64,000 nucleotides of DNA from Oreocharis arfaki (GCA_013398015.1 VZRR01010834.1:705370-769369); one strand, 5' to 3'; positions 12,119 to 25,500 are shown, numbered from the stretch's first letter. The notes: generated by a model not told the origin, from the sequence alone. Numbers and translations are program-made.

Positions 12119-15100
12119 ATGAGAAAAACTCTTTTCTCTACGGCATCCCATGTGTAACCTGAGACTGGTTTCTCTTTTCATGTCAACTGACCTTAAACTC
12201 TTTCTTTTTTCAACCTTTTTGCATGACATCTCCAGAAAAGTAACATTTTCAAGTGCTTGCATGGAGTGTGGTGTCACACCAAAATCTATGTACGATAATA
12301 GAAAAAAAAAGCAGCTGTTAATTCTTAACTCAGTTCCTTTTATCTCTCATGATGTTCATTTTTACAATTATCCCCATCCAGCAAGACTTGATCCTGACTT
12401 TTTTCTTGAAGAACTTAAAATATGTCGTGCACTGTAAAATTAAATATTCTGCAATCAAATGCAAGCATCCAACCCAAAAAGGCGGATGCTACTCCAGGTC
12501 CAGTATCTTTGTGTAAGTCATATTCCATTGGCAAATGAAGTGGAAAAATAGCTCTTAAATAGTTTCTTCTGCTGCTTTCCTATTTTTTACCTTAGGTTGC
12601 CCCTGGTATTTCAAGAGTTTCTATGCAGATACTGTATACTCTCACAGCAAATCCAAACACAGTTTAGCAGGGCAGAGAACATTTGGAGACTGGCTCAGTG
12701 CCCAGAGCCTGCTTTTAACCTCTGCAAAGGCCCTTGTCTTTCTCAGCAGTGCTGAGTGTGTTGTAGATATCCAACATTTTCTAACTAGGGTAGAAAAAAG
12801 AAAATTTCAAGATAGAGTTTCTAAATCTTAGTGAATCAGATGTAACAAATACTGGCCTGAAAGAAGACATCAGACTGTAAAGATCCTAAGAAATAGGATC
12901 AGGCATACTTAAATCCAGGTTAATGAGCAGAGAGCTATGGCACTTGATGAATTCTCATGTGATTTTTTTGAGACATCCACTGTCTCCCAGTTGAAAATTC
13001 ACACACAGTTATTCTACATCTATATATTCTAAAAACATTGTGACCATTAAATATGGTCTAATATATGTATAAATTCTGCATGGCTAATTTAGACTTTAGA
13101 CAATGCATTTTCTTCTTACAAGCATATTTAAGAATTCTTCTAGAGTAATCCAACTCATCAAGGAACTATTGAGTATAAGTTAAAGCAAATAATATGTCAA
13201 GAGATTGACAACTTGATTTTATGTTGTTATTTCTCACTGACTGGAGAAATTGGATCTGTCTCTCCATTCCTAAAATAAAGTATTCCCAACACAATATTGA
13301 AGCACTCATGAAGAGCTGTTGCTCATAGCATGATGCTCCTCTTGGAACTTGAAATAATGTGCATCCCTTTGCAAGGTGCATGAATAAAATATTAGAAGGG
13401 TAGAGTTTGTGACCTAGTTAGAAGTTATGTGCATGATCTCTTCTCCTTGGTTGAACTGAGGAAACAACTAGAGTGGGGGATATCTTTACATATAACAAAC
13501 CTTATCTCAGTTTTTGGTTTGGTTTCTTTTAGTGAAAGGATGATTTATGAATGTGTGCTCTTTTGATTTGGGGCTGAGCATAAAATAGCTAGACATCCGA
13601 AAACTTAATATGCACAGCGAAATTTAATTAGGTAGCTGCCTGAAAATCAAAGGGATTCTTTTGTAGACAGGAAGCAAGAATCCTCTTTTGGTACTTGAAG
13701 CACCTATGCAGGTAAGTCCTGTTTCCATCTCCTCCTCTTCAGCAAGAGCTGTTGGTGATAGATGTGTATGATCTGCTGCCAAGGGTGATGGGCCAGGGAT
13801 ATGAGGAGTAATGGACTATATTCCTTAATCTTGCATGGTGCCTTCTTCATGTAGCAAAGGTGCATGAAGTCTAGTATTTCAAAAGGCAGTCTTCAACTTT
13901 GTACATTCCAGTTTGAATTGCTAAATTTGGTCTCCACGGGCACCAAGCACCTATTTCATGGTCACAGTTTGACTTTTGGATGCTAAGTACCTCTTGAAAG
14001 TATGCACAGAATCTCTGAATTTAGGCTTAATTAAGCATTTCCATGAAAAATACAGGGCTCACTTTTTCAGTACCTAAATTCACTTTTCCTTTTTTGGTAA
14101 AAACTATAAAAAGTTGTATCTGTTTATAAAAACACTTTTCTATCTGTAACTTGGACTTACTTTTCGGAAAGGTAATAAGCTTCAAATGTGCTCCAATTAA
14201 ACTGCTCCAACTTAAGTTACTTGTTTCAAAAATTGGTTTTCTTTTTTGGTAGATTAGGCGAAACTGAATAAAATTATATTTGTTAAAAAAATCTGTTCAG
14301 TATTAACTCTCAGAATAAGAGGTTACCTGCAAATTTTTGTGAGTCATAATTATGTGAAACTCTAAAAAAAACCAATGAAAAACCACAGCTATGCAAGTGG
14401 AGAAATAGAGGATTCTATTATGGGAAGCACCAGGTACACTTTTGGAGCAAGATAAGACACTGACACATCCAAATGGGAATATTTCATGTAAATCATCAAA
14501 CTTTTTAAATCACGTTTTGCTGGCAGTACCAAAGCCAGCAAAATTTCCCAACGTTGCATTCAGGCAAAGGTCAATGGTGAATTGAATTTCATTCCATAGA
14601 CATTTCCATTTCTCTTTTGTGGCTGTTTAACTGCCTTGATTGTTTGGGGTTTGTTTTGTTTTGTTTTTCCCCTCTATTAGGGTATTTTTTTCAAAAAAGC
14701 AGTGAGATTAATATTTTTGCAAAGAAAGATGTTTAGGAGGTGTTTTAACATAATTTTTTTTTTTTCAGTCATGGGAAACATCGTGTAAGTTAGCTTTTCT
14801 ATGTTGTGCAACTTGTGGTTCCCTTCTCCTGATGTATTACGAGTGCTGTGTGCTCCTCAGTAGAGCATGGGCAGCAGCTTCGAGCTCCCTCTCCACTCAT
14901 TTACAGGTTAGCCAGCTGGGGCACAGAGCGCTCCTCTCTGTGTGTCTGCACACGTCAGTGTGTGGTCTCCTAATTAAGATTTGTCGTCATCCAGGTAGTT
15001 CAAATAAAGTTTCATGTGTGGTTTTCACTTTTCCTGTTGCAGTATTTCTATGATTTTAATGTTCAAGGATGAGACTTCTCTGAACCTGCATGAAAGCAAA

Positions 15101-16934
15101 AAGAAGAGCAGCTATACGAAGTGTATTTAGGTATAAATATTTTAGCTTTTCATAAGATGCATTTAGTTGGCATGATGTTGCCTACCTGAAAATTGTTTTA
15201 TAATAATTTCATTCCATTTTTCTTTCATTTCAGTTTCCGTCAGCAAGGTGAAGCAGTCTTTGCTTTAATTATTCTTCATTAAGATTCATATCTCTGAGAT
15301 TAAACTGAGATAAGCTTTGGCAATTCTCAGGTTGTGGTTATCTAAAGAAGAGCCAGGCTGGGGAAACAAACTCCCTGTTTTCCAGCAAGTAAAAATAGGA
15401 AAAATCAGCTACAGTCCCTGAATCCTCACTAGAGTGCCTGCATGTTTACCCCAGGTACGGGGCACACCGTGCTTTTGAGTTAAGAGATGCTGAAGAAGAT
15501 GTGTCCTTGACAATGCCTTTGAGAATCTGTTATGAGATACGTCCCTCTGCTGATAATATATAGGGGCAGATGTCTCTTCCATTCTTCAGATGTATCTCAA
15601 ATAAGAAATCCAGATGTTTGACTGTCCTTTTTCTCCATTTTTAAATCCTCACTGGGCTCTTGCTTACGTGGCAAACGCTTTGGTCATTCCTTCCTTTGAG
15701 ATTTTTAAATTTTGCATATGCAATGCCAGTCACAGGACTCTGAGATTTGTTTTTCTCATATCATAGGTGCTTTTTGTTGTAAGAATATTGAACTGGAAAG
15801 GGACCAGCTGAAGAGATTACTGGTGCAACCAAGTGGAGATTTCTGTAGTTTTGTATGTTACGTTCACATTTCAGTGACTCTTAGTTCTAAAGGTCTCAGC
15901 CTCATTATGAAGATACTATTTAAAGAGTCTTCTAAATGTGTTGTGTTACTAGAATGGCCTGGCACCACATATGGCAGAAGAGCTTCTGTCCTGCCAGTAC
16001 CCAGCCTGGGTGTAGCTGTACCCAAGTCAGGCAGTCTTGAAAAGGAGCATCACTCCTCCCTGAACAATTTGCATATCCTTTGCCTTGCCAGATGGTCAAA
16101 AAAATACATATCTAAAAAATGGTAAAAATGTTTAGAATTTATCTAGTTACAAGATACTTGTAGATCTTAAAGTAAGATCCATAGATCTCATATTGGTTGT
16201 TAAAATTTTCCACTTGGCCTTGGTTTCACCAGCAGATAAAAGATTTCCTGTTGAAATTAGGATAATGAGCCATTGCAGTATCCCAGCTGCCCGGCCGTTG
16301 TGGACTGTTTTTCTAGGCGTTCCAAACAGAATTTTTGGAGAGAAATTTGAATGAGTGTGGGATTTTATAGAGAAAAAAAGCTGCAGAGAAATGTCAGTTC
16401 AGAGGACAATGTGGTAGTTCACACCCATGTAATTGAATAAGTTAGTGGTTTTTTAGTCTGAGTCTAGTCCACAGTTTCTTATCTTGGTTTGGGTGCTCCC
16501 TACCTAGGTGTGAGGCATTTTCTGCCCTTACAGAGGAGATTAAATCTTAGCTGAAGCTCAGAAGGGAAACCAGCTTTGTGTATGTCACTCAGTGTCGTGA
16601 TTTTTTGTGATTTTGAGAAGTCTGATCACAGCTGTCTTTATGTTGTTTGGGATCTCAGATGGTTTAGAGTATTTTTTTTTCTTTCGCTCTCTTTTCTTTT
16701 TTTCTTCTATCCCAAAGAGAACTGAAAAGATAAGGAGAGTTGCTTTAATTATTCACGTTGGGGCCATTTGCACCTGTCTGGTAGGGGCCAGTGACCAATC
16801 AGTTCTTTGCACGTATCTCAGCTACCGTGTGTTTGGCACTACATCAGCATATCTATTATTGATTTTTAAGAGAAGTCCTGTGGGGACACTTAATGTTCCT
16901 AAAATAAAGTATTGTGGAGATCATTCTTTCCTGT
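12119..16934. other. non-coding stretch, nothing recognised
   Basis: About 4.8 kb of AT-rich unique sequence with poly-T and poly-A runs and a TTTTG microsatellite at 14650. A phrase near 15785-15830 ('actggaaagggaccagctga') vaguely recalls a CR1 3' start, but I could not extend it. No exon or RNA gene was recognised. Confidence 0.5.
14650..14668 (+). repeat. short TTTTG microsatellite
   Basis: Three to four imperfect TTTTG units followed by a pyrimidine run. Confidence 0.7.
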
Positions 16935-17073
16935 TGGAGTGAACCAGGCTGGACGGGGCTTTGAGCCAACCTGGTCTCTAGTGGAAGGTGTCCCTGGCCA
17001 TGGTGGGGGGTGCTGGAACCAGATGGTCTTTAAGGTCCTTTCAAACCCAAACCCTTCTATGATTCTGCGATAC
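16935..17073 (+). mobile_element. short CR1 LINE 3' end, sense
   Basis: Only the last ~140 bp of a CR1 is present: 'gaaggtgtccctggccatgg', 'ggtctttaaggtcctttcaa', then 'ttctatgattctgcgat'. The last phrase is two copies of the CR1 terminal 8-bp repeat (ATTCTRTG). This is a severely 5'-truncated insertion with an intact 3' terminus. Confidence 0.88.
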
Positions 17074-20000
17074 AAATCTCCTTGCACAGGCCTTGTTAAG
17101 TTACTTAAAGGGGAAAAAAAGGTTGAGAAAAAGTGTCAATGAGAAGGGAATGGAATGGTGACTGTGCACAGCTGTTAGTGCACACCATGGCAGCTGTGGC
17201 CCACTGCGCCTGCCTTCAGGGAGCAGGTCTGTCCATCACCAGGAAGAAGCACTGAGCTCTCAATGGTAACAAACATTTACAAACTCTACTGTGCATCCAG
17301 TGTAAAACTGTAAAGCAACATACTCTGCTGTATTTTCATCTGAATAATAAAACTGCTGAGGAATGGAATCCTGGACCTCCAGATCCAGGAAGAAATCCAA
17401 GAAAGAATTAAAAAGCACCTAAGAATCAGTTATAGTAGTTGTCAGACATAAGTTCTGTTGCCTTCTTGGAGGCCAAGCATTTGTTAGGGGTTTATCACAA
17501 GTACGTTGGTTCTTCCAGTGCAACGCTGGCCATGTATTGTACTGCTAATTCCACAGAAGGAGTGGGGCAAGCAGAGTCTGTTTATTTCTTGTCTGTTTAT
17601 CATCTTACTTTCATGTTTTCATGGAGAAAAACAAGTGCATGTAACTTGGTGGTGGCCTTTCTGGGTTCTCCTGCATTGGAACTGGGCCATACAGGAGGTA
17701 GCTGGAGGAACCAAAATTCTGTGAGAGGGGTCTGGCATGGTGCTTGCTAAACTCCTAAGAATTGCACTTGCATGAGTAACTAGAACTTGAAAAATATTAA
17801 TGTGACACCTCTTATGCTAAATAGTATATTAAATTGGGAAAGGAAGATCTGGTGCTTTTAGCTATCCTGATAAGTCCTTGCTCATAAATTCTACTGAAAT
17901 TTATGCTATACTCTTCACTTTCTCTACTTCTGCTTCCAGTTCCATGTTAATATTTGAAAATACTCACTGTGGTGTATGTGGACCTTCTCAGCTGTATTAA
18001 GGGTGTTATGTTGATTAAGAGGTTTGTCTGAAGTGTGTTGCTGAAGGGCACTATCTTGGACTGATAAAGTGCTACTGGGCATTTATTACCAGAACAGTTC
18101 ATCTGCTTAAACAGAGCAGTTAGTACATGGTTCTGCCTTGGGCTGTTCGTCCTGCACCCACCAGTGCTGCCTGTCTGAGGATTTGCTGTCCCGCTGGTGG
18201 AGACACGAGTCCTCACAGAGGGCTGTCCACACTGGTGCTTCACGGTCCCATGCATGAGACGCGTAGTGCCGTGAATATTGTGTGTTATGCTGAAGAACTT
18301 ACACAGTGTGTAACTTACACAGTTCAGAACTTGGTCTGCCTCTACATTACACTGTAAGCTTTCTCCATTGACGGTTTTGTCAGTGCAAACTGCTGTTGCA
18401 GATGCTAAATAGTATTGTTGGGGTTTTGTTCCGTGGCATGAGTGATGAAACCAATCATGCACTAAAAGCCCCGCAGAACGTTTATCTGTTTGAGTTTTGT
18501 ATGTATGTCTTCTTCAGTCATTTCTGTCCTGGGTCCAGAGCCAGGCTCAGTGAAGCCTGTGTGGAGTGTCCCTTCCTGGTGGTTTCACAATTTAATGGAT
18601 ATCCTCTCGGGAAACCCTTGAGACCTGGAGCAGTATGTTTATTGTGGCACCAGAGGATTATGGCAACTCACTGTACAAGAACTACTCCAGTATTAATACT
18701 TCCATTTTTATTACTGTGACCTCTCTCTAACACCTAGAAGATAAGAGGTTATACATTCTTAACATAGTGTACACTAGTGTTCACTAAACAACAACGTATT
18801 CCAGTATATAGTTCACACTGACATTCATATCATAAATGTGTCTGTTTGAATTACTACTATTGGAGCAAACCATGTGTATATGAGTTACTATGTCTATATA
18901 CTTGTATTATTTAGAAAGTAAAAGTGTATTCTTGTTGGTATGGGAAGAAGAAACCTTTTTGGTGTATGCCCTTATGTAGTGTCTGGAGGAGTTCTGGAGC
19001 TCTCTTAAAAGCCGTTGTGATGGTGAGTCTTCCTCAGCTTGGAATTTCTGCCCTTCTGCTGGCTGTCACCAGCCTCACAGCAGAGAGGAAAACTGCTTCT
19101 TCCCTTCCTCCATCACTGCCTTTTTTGCACATAAAAAGATGTATAGAAAGCTGTGGCAGAGCTGTTTTCCTCCCAAATGAATACACTGACTTATTTTTCA
19201 CTTACCTGTTGTGTACACAAATGCTTAATTACAGGAATATTATCTCAAAATTTTAAAATTAGATGCTTTTCTGTCAGCCAATTTATTGTGAAGATATTTC
19301 TAATTATTTTTAGCAGGTGAAAAAAAATACAAGGGTTTAGATTTTTTTTCTGTGTGGACTTTAATAACTTGTTTAAATTTCCAAAAAATAGCTAATAATT
19401 TTGGGGAGAAAAAGGAGAAGGTATTGCATTTGAAATGAAAGCTGTATTGAGTGACTAGATGGGAGTAGTGTTTTGTAAATACAATACTGCCATGGTTTAA
19501 AAAAAATTGTTAAAAATAAATGTTACAGAAAAGGGAAAGAGACTGAGAAAAAAAAAAAAACCAAAATTTTTACGTATAGACATATAAAAATTAAAGAGTA
19601 GATTTTTGGTGCTTTTTGTTGGTAATTTGGAGCATATCCTGCCAGCCCTCCCAGCAGAGGAGGTATGGAGGGTTTTTAAGGACACAAATGTTTTGCTCTT
19701 TGACCTTAACTTTGAATATGGGAAAACAGATCATCACTGTAGATTCCATATTTTCATGTCAAAATCAACTAGCAGCTGCCCTGAAATAACACTAAGATTT
19801 ACATGTTGATATTTTCCCTCAGTTACTTGTAAAGTATCTGACATTGATTTCATGCCCTCCTAATTTTGTATCATAGAAGTAGAGTGGTGTTTTTTTCTTT
19901 GCAGTATTTTGTCTCTTCTTCCTTTGGAAATATCCAAAACCATAACAGGGATTGTTTCTCCACAACAAGAATTTGAAATGCACGATTTTGTATTGTCTTT

Positions 20001-20745
20001 CATCAGTGAATTAAAAATTGCATTGTGACATTTGGCCCTGTTTGCATTTATTCATTGATCCCCAGCATGGATGCATTTCATCTCGCACCTCAGATAGTGC
20101 GTCATGTGCGAGCTTGTGTTCTCAGGCCTCCCAAATGACCTTTAATTAGTTGTTATTATTACACATCTCATAGGCTTCAGCCACGCTGATGTCATCCTTT
20201 ATCTCACCTTTCATGTGAAATAGTCCTGATTGCTGTTGTGGCTCCTTTGCACTTCTTCCTCTCCCTTCTCCTGGCATGGTCTAGCTTTGGTATCCTGTTT
20301 CCATGACCTTCAACACTGACGTGTATGCACCTGCAGTGTTACTGCTACGTTGTGTTTTGGGGGTCTTTTAAGGCCTTTTTCATGTATTCTTCTCTTGTCT
20401 TTTTTTCAGAGTCCTCTGGAGCATTACATTCCCCTGTTTGGAGTGTGGACAAGAGTTTGGCATTCTGCTTTTACAGGTACATTTTTGAATTAAAATGCAC
20501 ATTTTTTCCCAGGGGTTGATAAAAGGAGGGCAATTCCAGAAAGATTTTACCATGTTCTCCTCTGCTGTCTGGGGAGCTATGTTGTGATAATGAGTTTCTC
20601 TTCCTCCGCCTTTACTAGTTGATTGGGTTGGCAGATTCATTATTTGCAAGTTTATAGTTCCATACCATTTCAGAGAGATTGAGACTTTCTCTTCTCTTGC
20701 TGGCCTCAGTCACGCAGCAATGTACATGTCAATGTTGCAGAATCC
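17074..20745. other. non-coding stretch; part reads like a conserved element
   Basis: No gene recognised. The 171-codon minus-strand frame at 17947-18462 starts from GTG, has no recognisable domain and is most likely chance. Two exact 12-bp copies of AACTTACACAGT lie at 18296 and 18312. The part around 19985-20235 reads like a conserved non-coding element (see findings). Confidence 0.45.
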
Positions 20746-21110
20746 TTTTTGGAAGTATTCCAGTAGTCACAGGCTTTTTCTCACCCTTTATTCCCAACCT
20801 GTACTTTGGTTACAGTCTCTCCATTCAGTAAATTTGTTTTACCTTTTTATAATGGAGACCTCCAGTGCAAGTGAACACTTCTTGCCTTAGTCCTCCAGAG
20901 CTTTCTATTTATTTCTGTTACTTATCTGACTCGTTTTTGGAAGTATTCCAGTAGTTCACTATTCCAGTAGGCTTTTTACCATCCTTTATTCCCAGCTTGT
21001 ACTTTGGTTACTGTTTTTCCATTCATTAGATTGTGTTAGCTTTTTGTGACAGAGACCTTCAGTGCAAATGAGCACTGTACTTCAGTGCTTCAGAGCTTTC
21101 TGTTACTTAT
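20746..21110 (+). repeat. 188-bp tandem duplication, two diverged copies
   Basis: Copy 1 runs 20746-20933 and copy 2 runs 20934 to about 21110. Both begin 'tttttggaagtattccag' and both end with 'gagctttct' and 'ctgttacttat'. In between they share 'ctttattccca', 'tgtactttggttac', 'ccattca', 'gagacct' and 'agtgcaa', in the same order and spacing. Copies differ by substitutions and short indels, including an extra 'ctattccagtag' in copy 2, so the duplication is not recent. The unit resembles no repeat family I recognise and has no coding content. Confidence 0.9.
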
Positions 21111-21147
21111 TAGGTTATTACTACTACTTTCAAAATGTGGAGTCACA

Positions 21148-22580
21148 CAGAATCAGAGAATGGGTGAGGTTGGAAGGGACCATAGTGAGTCATCTGGCCC
21201 AACCTCCCTGCTTAAGCAATATCATCCTAAAGTACATGGCACAGGATTTTGTCCAGACAGTTCTTGAATATCTCCAGTGAGGGAGTCTCCACAACCTCTC
21301 TGGGCGATCTGTTCCAGGGCTTGGTAAAGAAATTCTGCTGGTAAAGAAGCTCTTCCTCCTATTCAGGTGGAACTTTCTGTGGATCACATTCTGCCTGTTG
21401 CCTCTTGTTCTATTGTCTGGCACCTCTGAGGAGAGCCTGGATCCATCCTCTGATACCCTCCCTTCAGATACTTACAGACATTGGCGAGGTCCTCTCTCAG
21501 TCGTCTCTTCTCAAGGCTGAACAGGCCCAACGCCCTCAGCCTCTCCTCATAAGAGAGGAGCTCCAGTCCCTAAATCACCTTTGTAGCCCTCTACTGGGCC
21601 CAGTCCAGGAGCTCCGTGTCTGTCTTGTACCCAGAACTGCACACAGCACTCCAGATGTGGCCTCACCAGGGCTGAGGAGAGGGGCAGGATCACCTTCCTT
21701 GACCTGCTTGCAATGCCCTTCCTAATGCACCCATTGGCCTTCTTGACCATCAGGGCACTGCTGGCTCATGGACAGATATCCACCAGGACCCCAGGTCCTT
21801 CTCTGCTTTCCAGCAGATTGTGCCCCAGCCTGTGCTGGTGCATGCAGTTGTTCCTCTCCATGTGCAGGACTCTGCATTTGCCCTTGCTAAACTTCAGGAG
21901 ATTCTTCTCTGCCTGTCTCTCCAGCCTGTCGTCCAGCCTGTCGAGGTCCCTCTGAAGGGCCACACAGCCCTCTGTGGAATCAACCACTGCTCCCAGCTTT
22001 GTGTCATCAGTGAACTTGCTGAGGGGGCATTTAATCATGTCCCTTCATCCTAATCACTGATGAGCGAGTTAAACAGTACTGGGCCCGGTATAGAACTCTG
22101 GGGGGCACCACTGGTGACAGGCCTCTGACTAGACTCTGTGCCACTGATTGTGACCCTTGGGATCTGCTGTTCAGCCTGTTCTCAATCCACCTCACTGTCC
22201 AGGCATCCAGCCCACACTTCCTGAGTTTGCCTATAAAGATGTTGTGTGAGACAGGGTCAAAAGCCTTGCTGAAGTCAAGGTAGACAAAATCCACTGCTCT
22301 TCCCTTACCCATCTGGCTAGTTGTTTCATCACAGAAGACAGTCAAGTTGATCAAGCATGATTTACCTTTAATGAGGTACTAAACTGATACTAGAGAGGTA
22401 ATAAACTGGTACTCCTGATCACCTTCTCGTCATCCATGTGGATAGAGATGGCCTCCAGAATGAACCACTCCATCACCTTTCCAGGGATGAGGGTGAGGCT
22501 GGCTGGCTGGTAGTTCGCTGTATCCTCTTTCCTGCCCATTTTGAAAGCTGGGGTGCTTTTCCCAGTCCTCAGGCACAAGT
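21148..22580 (-). mobile_element. CR1 LINE, 5'-truncated, with reverse-transcriptase remnants
   Basis: This is the longest CR1 in the window, lying on the minus strand. Its 3' end is at 21148 ('cagaatcagagaatggg') and the ORF2 remnant continues to about 22580. Minus-strand frames show familiar CR1 reverse-transcriptase pieces: VYLDFSKAFDPVSHN (about 22260), SKFTDDTKLGAVVDS in the catalytic box (about 22000), KCRVLHMERN (about 21870) and LPLSSALVRPHLECCVQFW (about 21640). The C-terminal ARxxLFFTSRISLP segment follows near 21330. The catalytic box reads FTDD rather than the usual FADD. Frames are broken several times, so the copy is dead. Near 22370-22420 there is a small local duplication of a 'ggtactaaactgatac'-like motif that is absent from related copies. 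Confidence 0.95.
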
Positions 22581-25500
22581 CCATCCACAACACTCTGAGC
22601 TTGATCTCAAGGTCTGAGCAGAAGATGATCATTAAAGCTTAAAATCTTTAATTTGTCGCTAAAGCTCCTAAACAAAAGGGAGAAATCCAGTATCAGGAAT
22701 AATTGAAAGAGTAGCATCATCCTTGGTGAGTACAAGAAACCCAGCTGAAACCCATGTGGGCAGGAGGGGACAGGAGCTGAGTGCGTGGCACTTTGTAACA
22801 ATGGTTGTACAATTCTTGAAAGACTAATAGGGCACTTCTGGTATTTCATTGTTGCAAAGAAAAAAATCAGTAATCAATGTCTAATGTGTCATGTGTCAAA
22901 TTAGCAACACACTTCACTAATACTTAGTTTTAATTCTGCTCAGTAGAAGGCATGTCATGTTCATCTGTTTCCAATCACCATATTTGGCTCCAGAACATAA
23001 ATTTGCATTGTGTGGGGTCTTAAATTAACAATTATCACTGCTGTTTTATTTCAAGACATAATGTTAAGTCTGAGATTACACATGGCTAATTTAAGGGTAA
23101 AAATCTGTTCCCATAATGCAGAAATCATCTCAGAAACCGTTTTTGTCCGCTGAGGAATTGGGAACTTGAAATTCCAGATACGTTTCCTACACAGTATGAA
23201 ATTAAGGCAGCAAAACCATTTTAGCTATGCCAAGGGCTGCCACCAGGAACATTCAAAGATCTGTGTTAATTTTTGTGATCACAAGTTAACCTACACCAAT
23301 TTTACAGTCACATTTCATATTTTTACCTTCCTCATGTCATGCTGCATGGGATTTATTTCTGCCATCTTAGAAATGGGATTTAATGTTTTGTTCTCATACA
23401 GATACTCGAGTAGGTCTGTAGTTTTGTTGGAAATATATTGCTCATTTTGTCAACAGAAAAGATTGGATTTGTGATTTATGATGAAAGCAGCATTCAATCC
23501 TGGCTGGGGTGACACAGCCATCCCTCCCTTTTCATTAATTTTTAAAGAATGCCTTGAGACCAGTGCAGATCAGTGATGAGCTGAAACGGAGAATGAGAGA
23601 CATCTTCAGTGGAGGGACTCAGTTCCCCAGTGGTGGTGGGGATGGTGTGCTGGCAGGGCAGCTGGGCAGGAGAGGTTGCCTTTGTGAAGCAGGTATGAAC
23701 AGATGAAAAAACAGACACCATGTGTCCTCATTTGAGTTTTGGCTCCTTGGTTTCCGTGTCCCATTATTTGTCTGGCACAGGCAGCTTAACCCTGCAATGC
23801 TCTGTTTCAGCTAACTGCTTAAAAACTCTGCTGATACTCATCTCGTAATGAAGATAAAGCAGTAGATACAAGATTGGCATACCTCTATGTGATTTCTGGG
23901 TTTGGAATAAATTTCTTTTGTTACTTTGGGCAGCCAATATCAATGCAGGTTGGAGATTTACTTTTGTTTACAGAAAAGGGGAGATCTATTAATGTGGCTA
24001 TGTATCACATATCTTAGAAGAGAATGGCTATGTAGCAATCTTGGGGTAGTCTGATACTCTAAGGGAGGACAGGAATGGAGTAGCTTAAGCAGTCTTTCTA
24101 AGCAATAGTCTGTGGCACCTGTGAGGGCAGAGTGGAGAGCATCCCTAGTTCAGGACTGCCCAGGGACAAGCCTGTTGTGTATCTCATGCAATCAGCACAT
24201 AAAGGGGGTCTGAAGCGTTGCCAAAAGGAAAAGCTGGATTTACTGAGGAGTCTGCAGCAAACCTCAGCAGGCATTCAATTGACTGGTCAGTATTTCTGGC
24301 TGCTGGATTTACTCCACTATTTATTTTCCTCCTGAAAGTGTGCAGTGCACTGAGCCTGGTATCGCTCTGTGATACTCTCCTGCCAGCCACGCAGTGCCGG
24401 CTCCTTTGCCACCAGCCTTCTAAGCTCAGCAGATGGTGTGCCCCAGGCACAGAGGCTGCAGGAGAGAGGAGATGCATCTCTCTCCTGCAACCCAAAAATG
24501 GTCTGGGTTAGCAGGAGCTTTGCTTCAGGAGGAGCTTCACCTTTCTCCACAATGCCTTTATGCCAGCTCTGTTCTTTCTGCAGGGTGTAGGAGCTGCAAG
24601 AGAGGAGATGAGGAAGAGAACTTGAGGTGTCTCTTCCTTTTTCCTATAATCCCTCTGTCCTTGTAATCTACTCCTGCTTCCCAACTCACTGTTCAGTGCC
24701 TCCTTCTCTATTCCCAACACCTTCTTCTCTCTGCTCTTTGCCTGGTTAATAGCATTTCTCTTCTACCTCTGTGGGTCTTGTCATTTCTCACTCTTCTTTT
24801 GTCTGTCCGCATACTCAAAATTCCAGGTTTTGGGTTTCTTTAGTTTGTTTGTTTTCTTGGAGCTGGGATGCCTCCACTCTCCCTGCACTGCCTTCTCGGC
24901 ATTTAATTAAATACAGTGGTCATGACTCAATGCAGCTTTTGTTTTCTTTAAGATGCTGAGGATTTTATGGTTTCATAAAATCTGTGGTCAGGAAGAATTT
25001 CCATCATCATCATCATCATAACTTCACCAAACCCCACAGATATGCAAAAACTATTCAAAAGAGTCTGGACAGCCTGATTTCTTAAATGCAGATTTCCAAG
25101 AATATAGTTTTAGTGGAGAGTCATTAAGTTATACAGTAATACAAAGCCTCACTTTGAGCGTCAGATTTGCATATTGAACAACAGTTTGTGTGCTCATTAA
25201 CAAGTAGCTAACTGGATGTTCATCTCCAGTTAAATAGGTTGTGAACAGTTTATGAATGCCTGTAGCTTAACATGTGGACTCTGTGGCACACATTTCCCAT
25301 GCAGCAACCAGGAAGAAAACAACTCAGTGTGTACTAACAGCAAACACCTCAGCAACTGTAGTCAGTGCTGGTGTAGTCTGAGGGGTTACACACAAGCGTG
25401 TGACCACGCACAAGTGTAGCACTTGTGTTGAGTTATACAGCTGTATCATTAATTGCAACATCATCATGACAATGAAGACCTAAATTGCATTGTGTTCCAG

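Noticed and set aside
15770..15850. Possible additional CR1 3' fragment
   Set aside because: Only one short phrase is similar, and I could not extend it to a second CR1 landmark.
17947..18462. 171-codon minus-strand open frame, the longest apart from FAM110B
   Set aside because: It starts at GTG rather than ATG and has no recognisable domain. A frame of this length is not unexpected by chance in 64 kb scanned on six frames.
24184..24666. Cluster of overlapping frames on both strands
   Set aside because: Explained by moderate GC content and purine-rich repetition. No frame has a recognisable domain.
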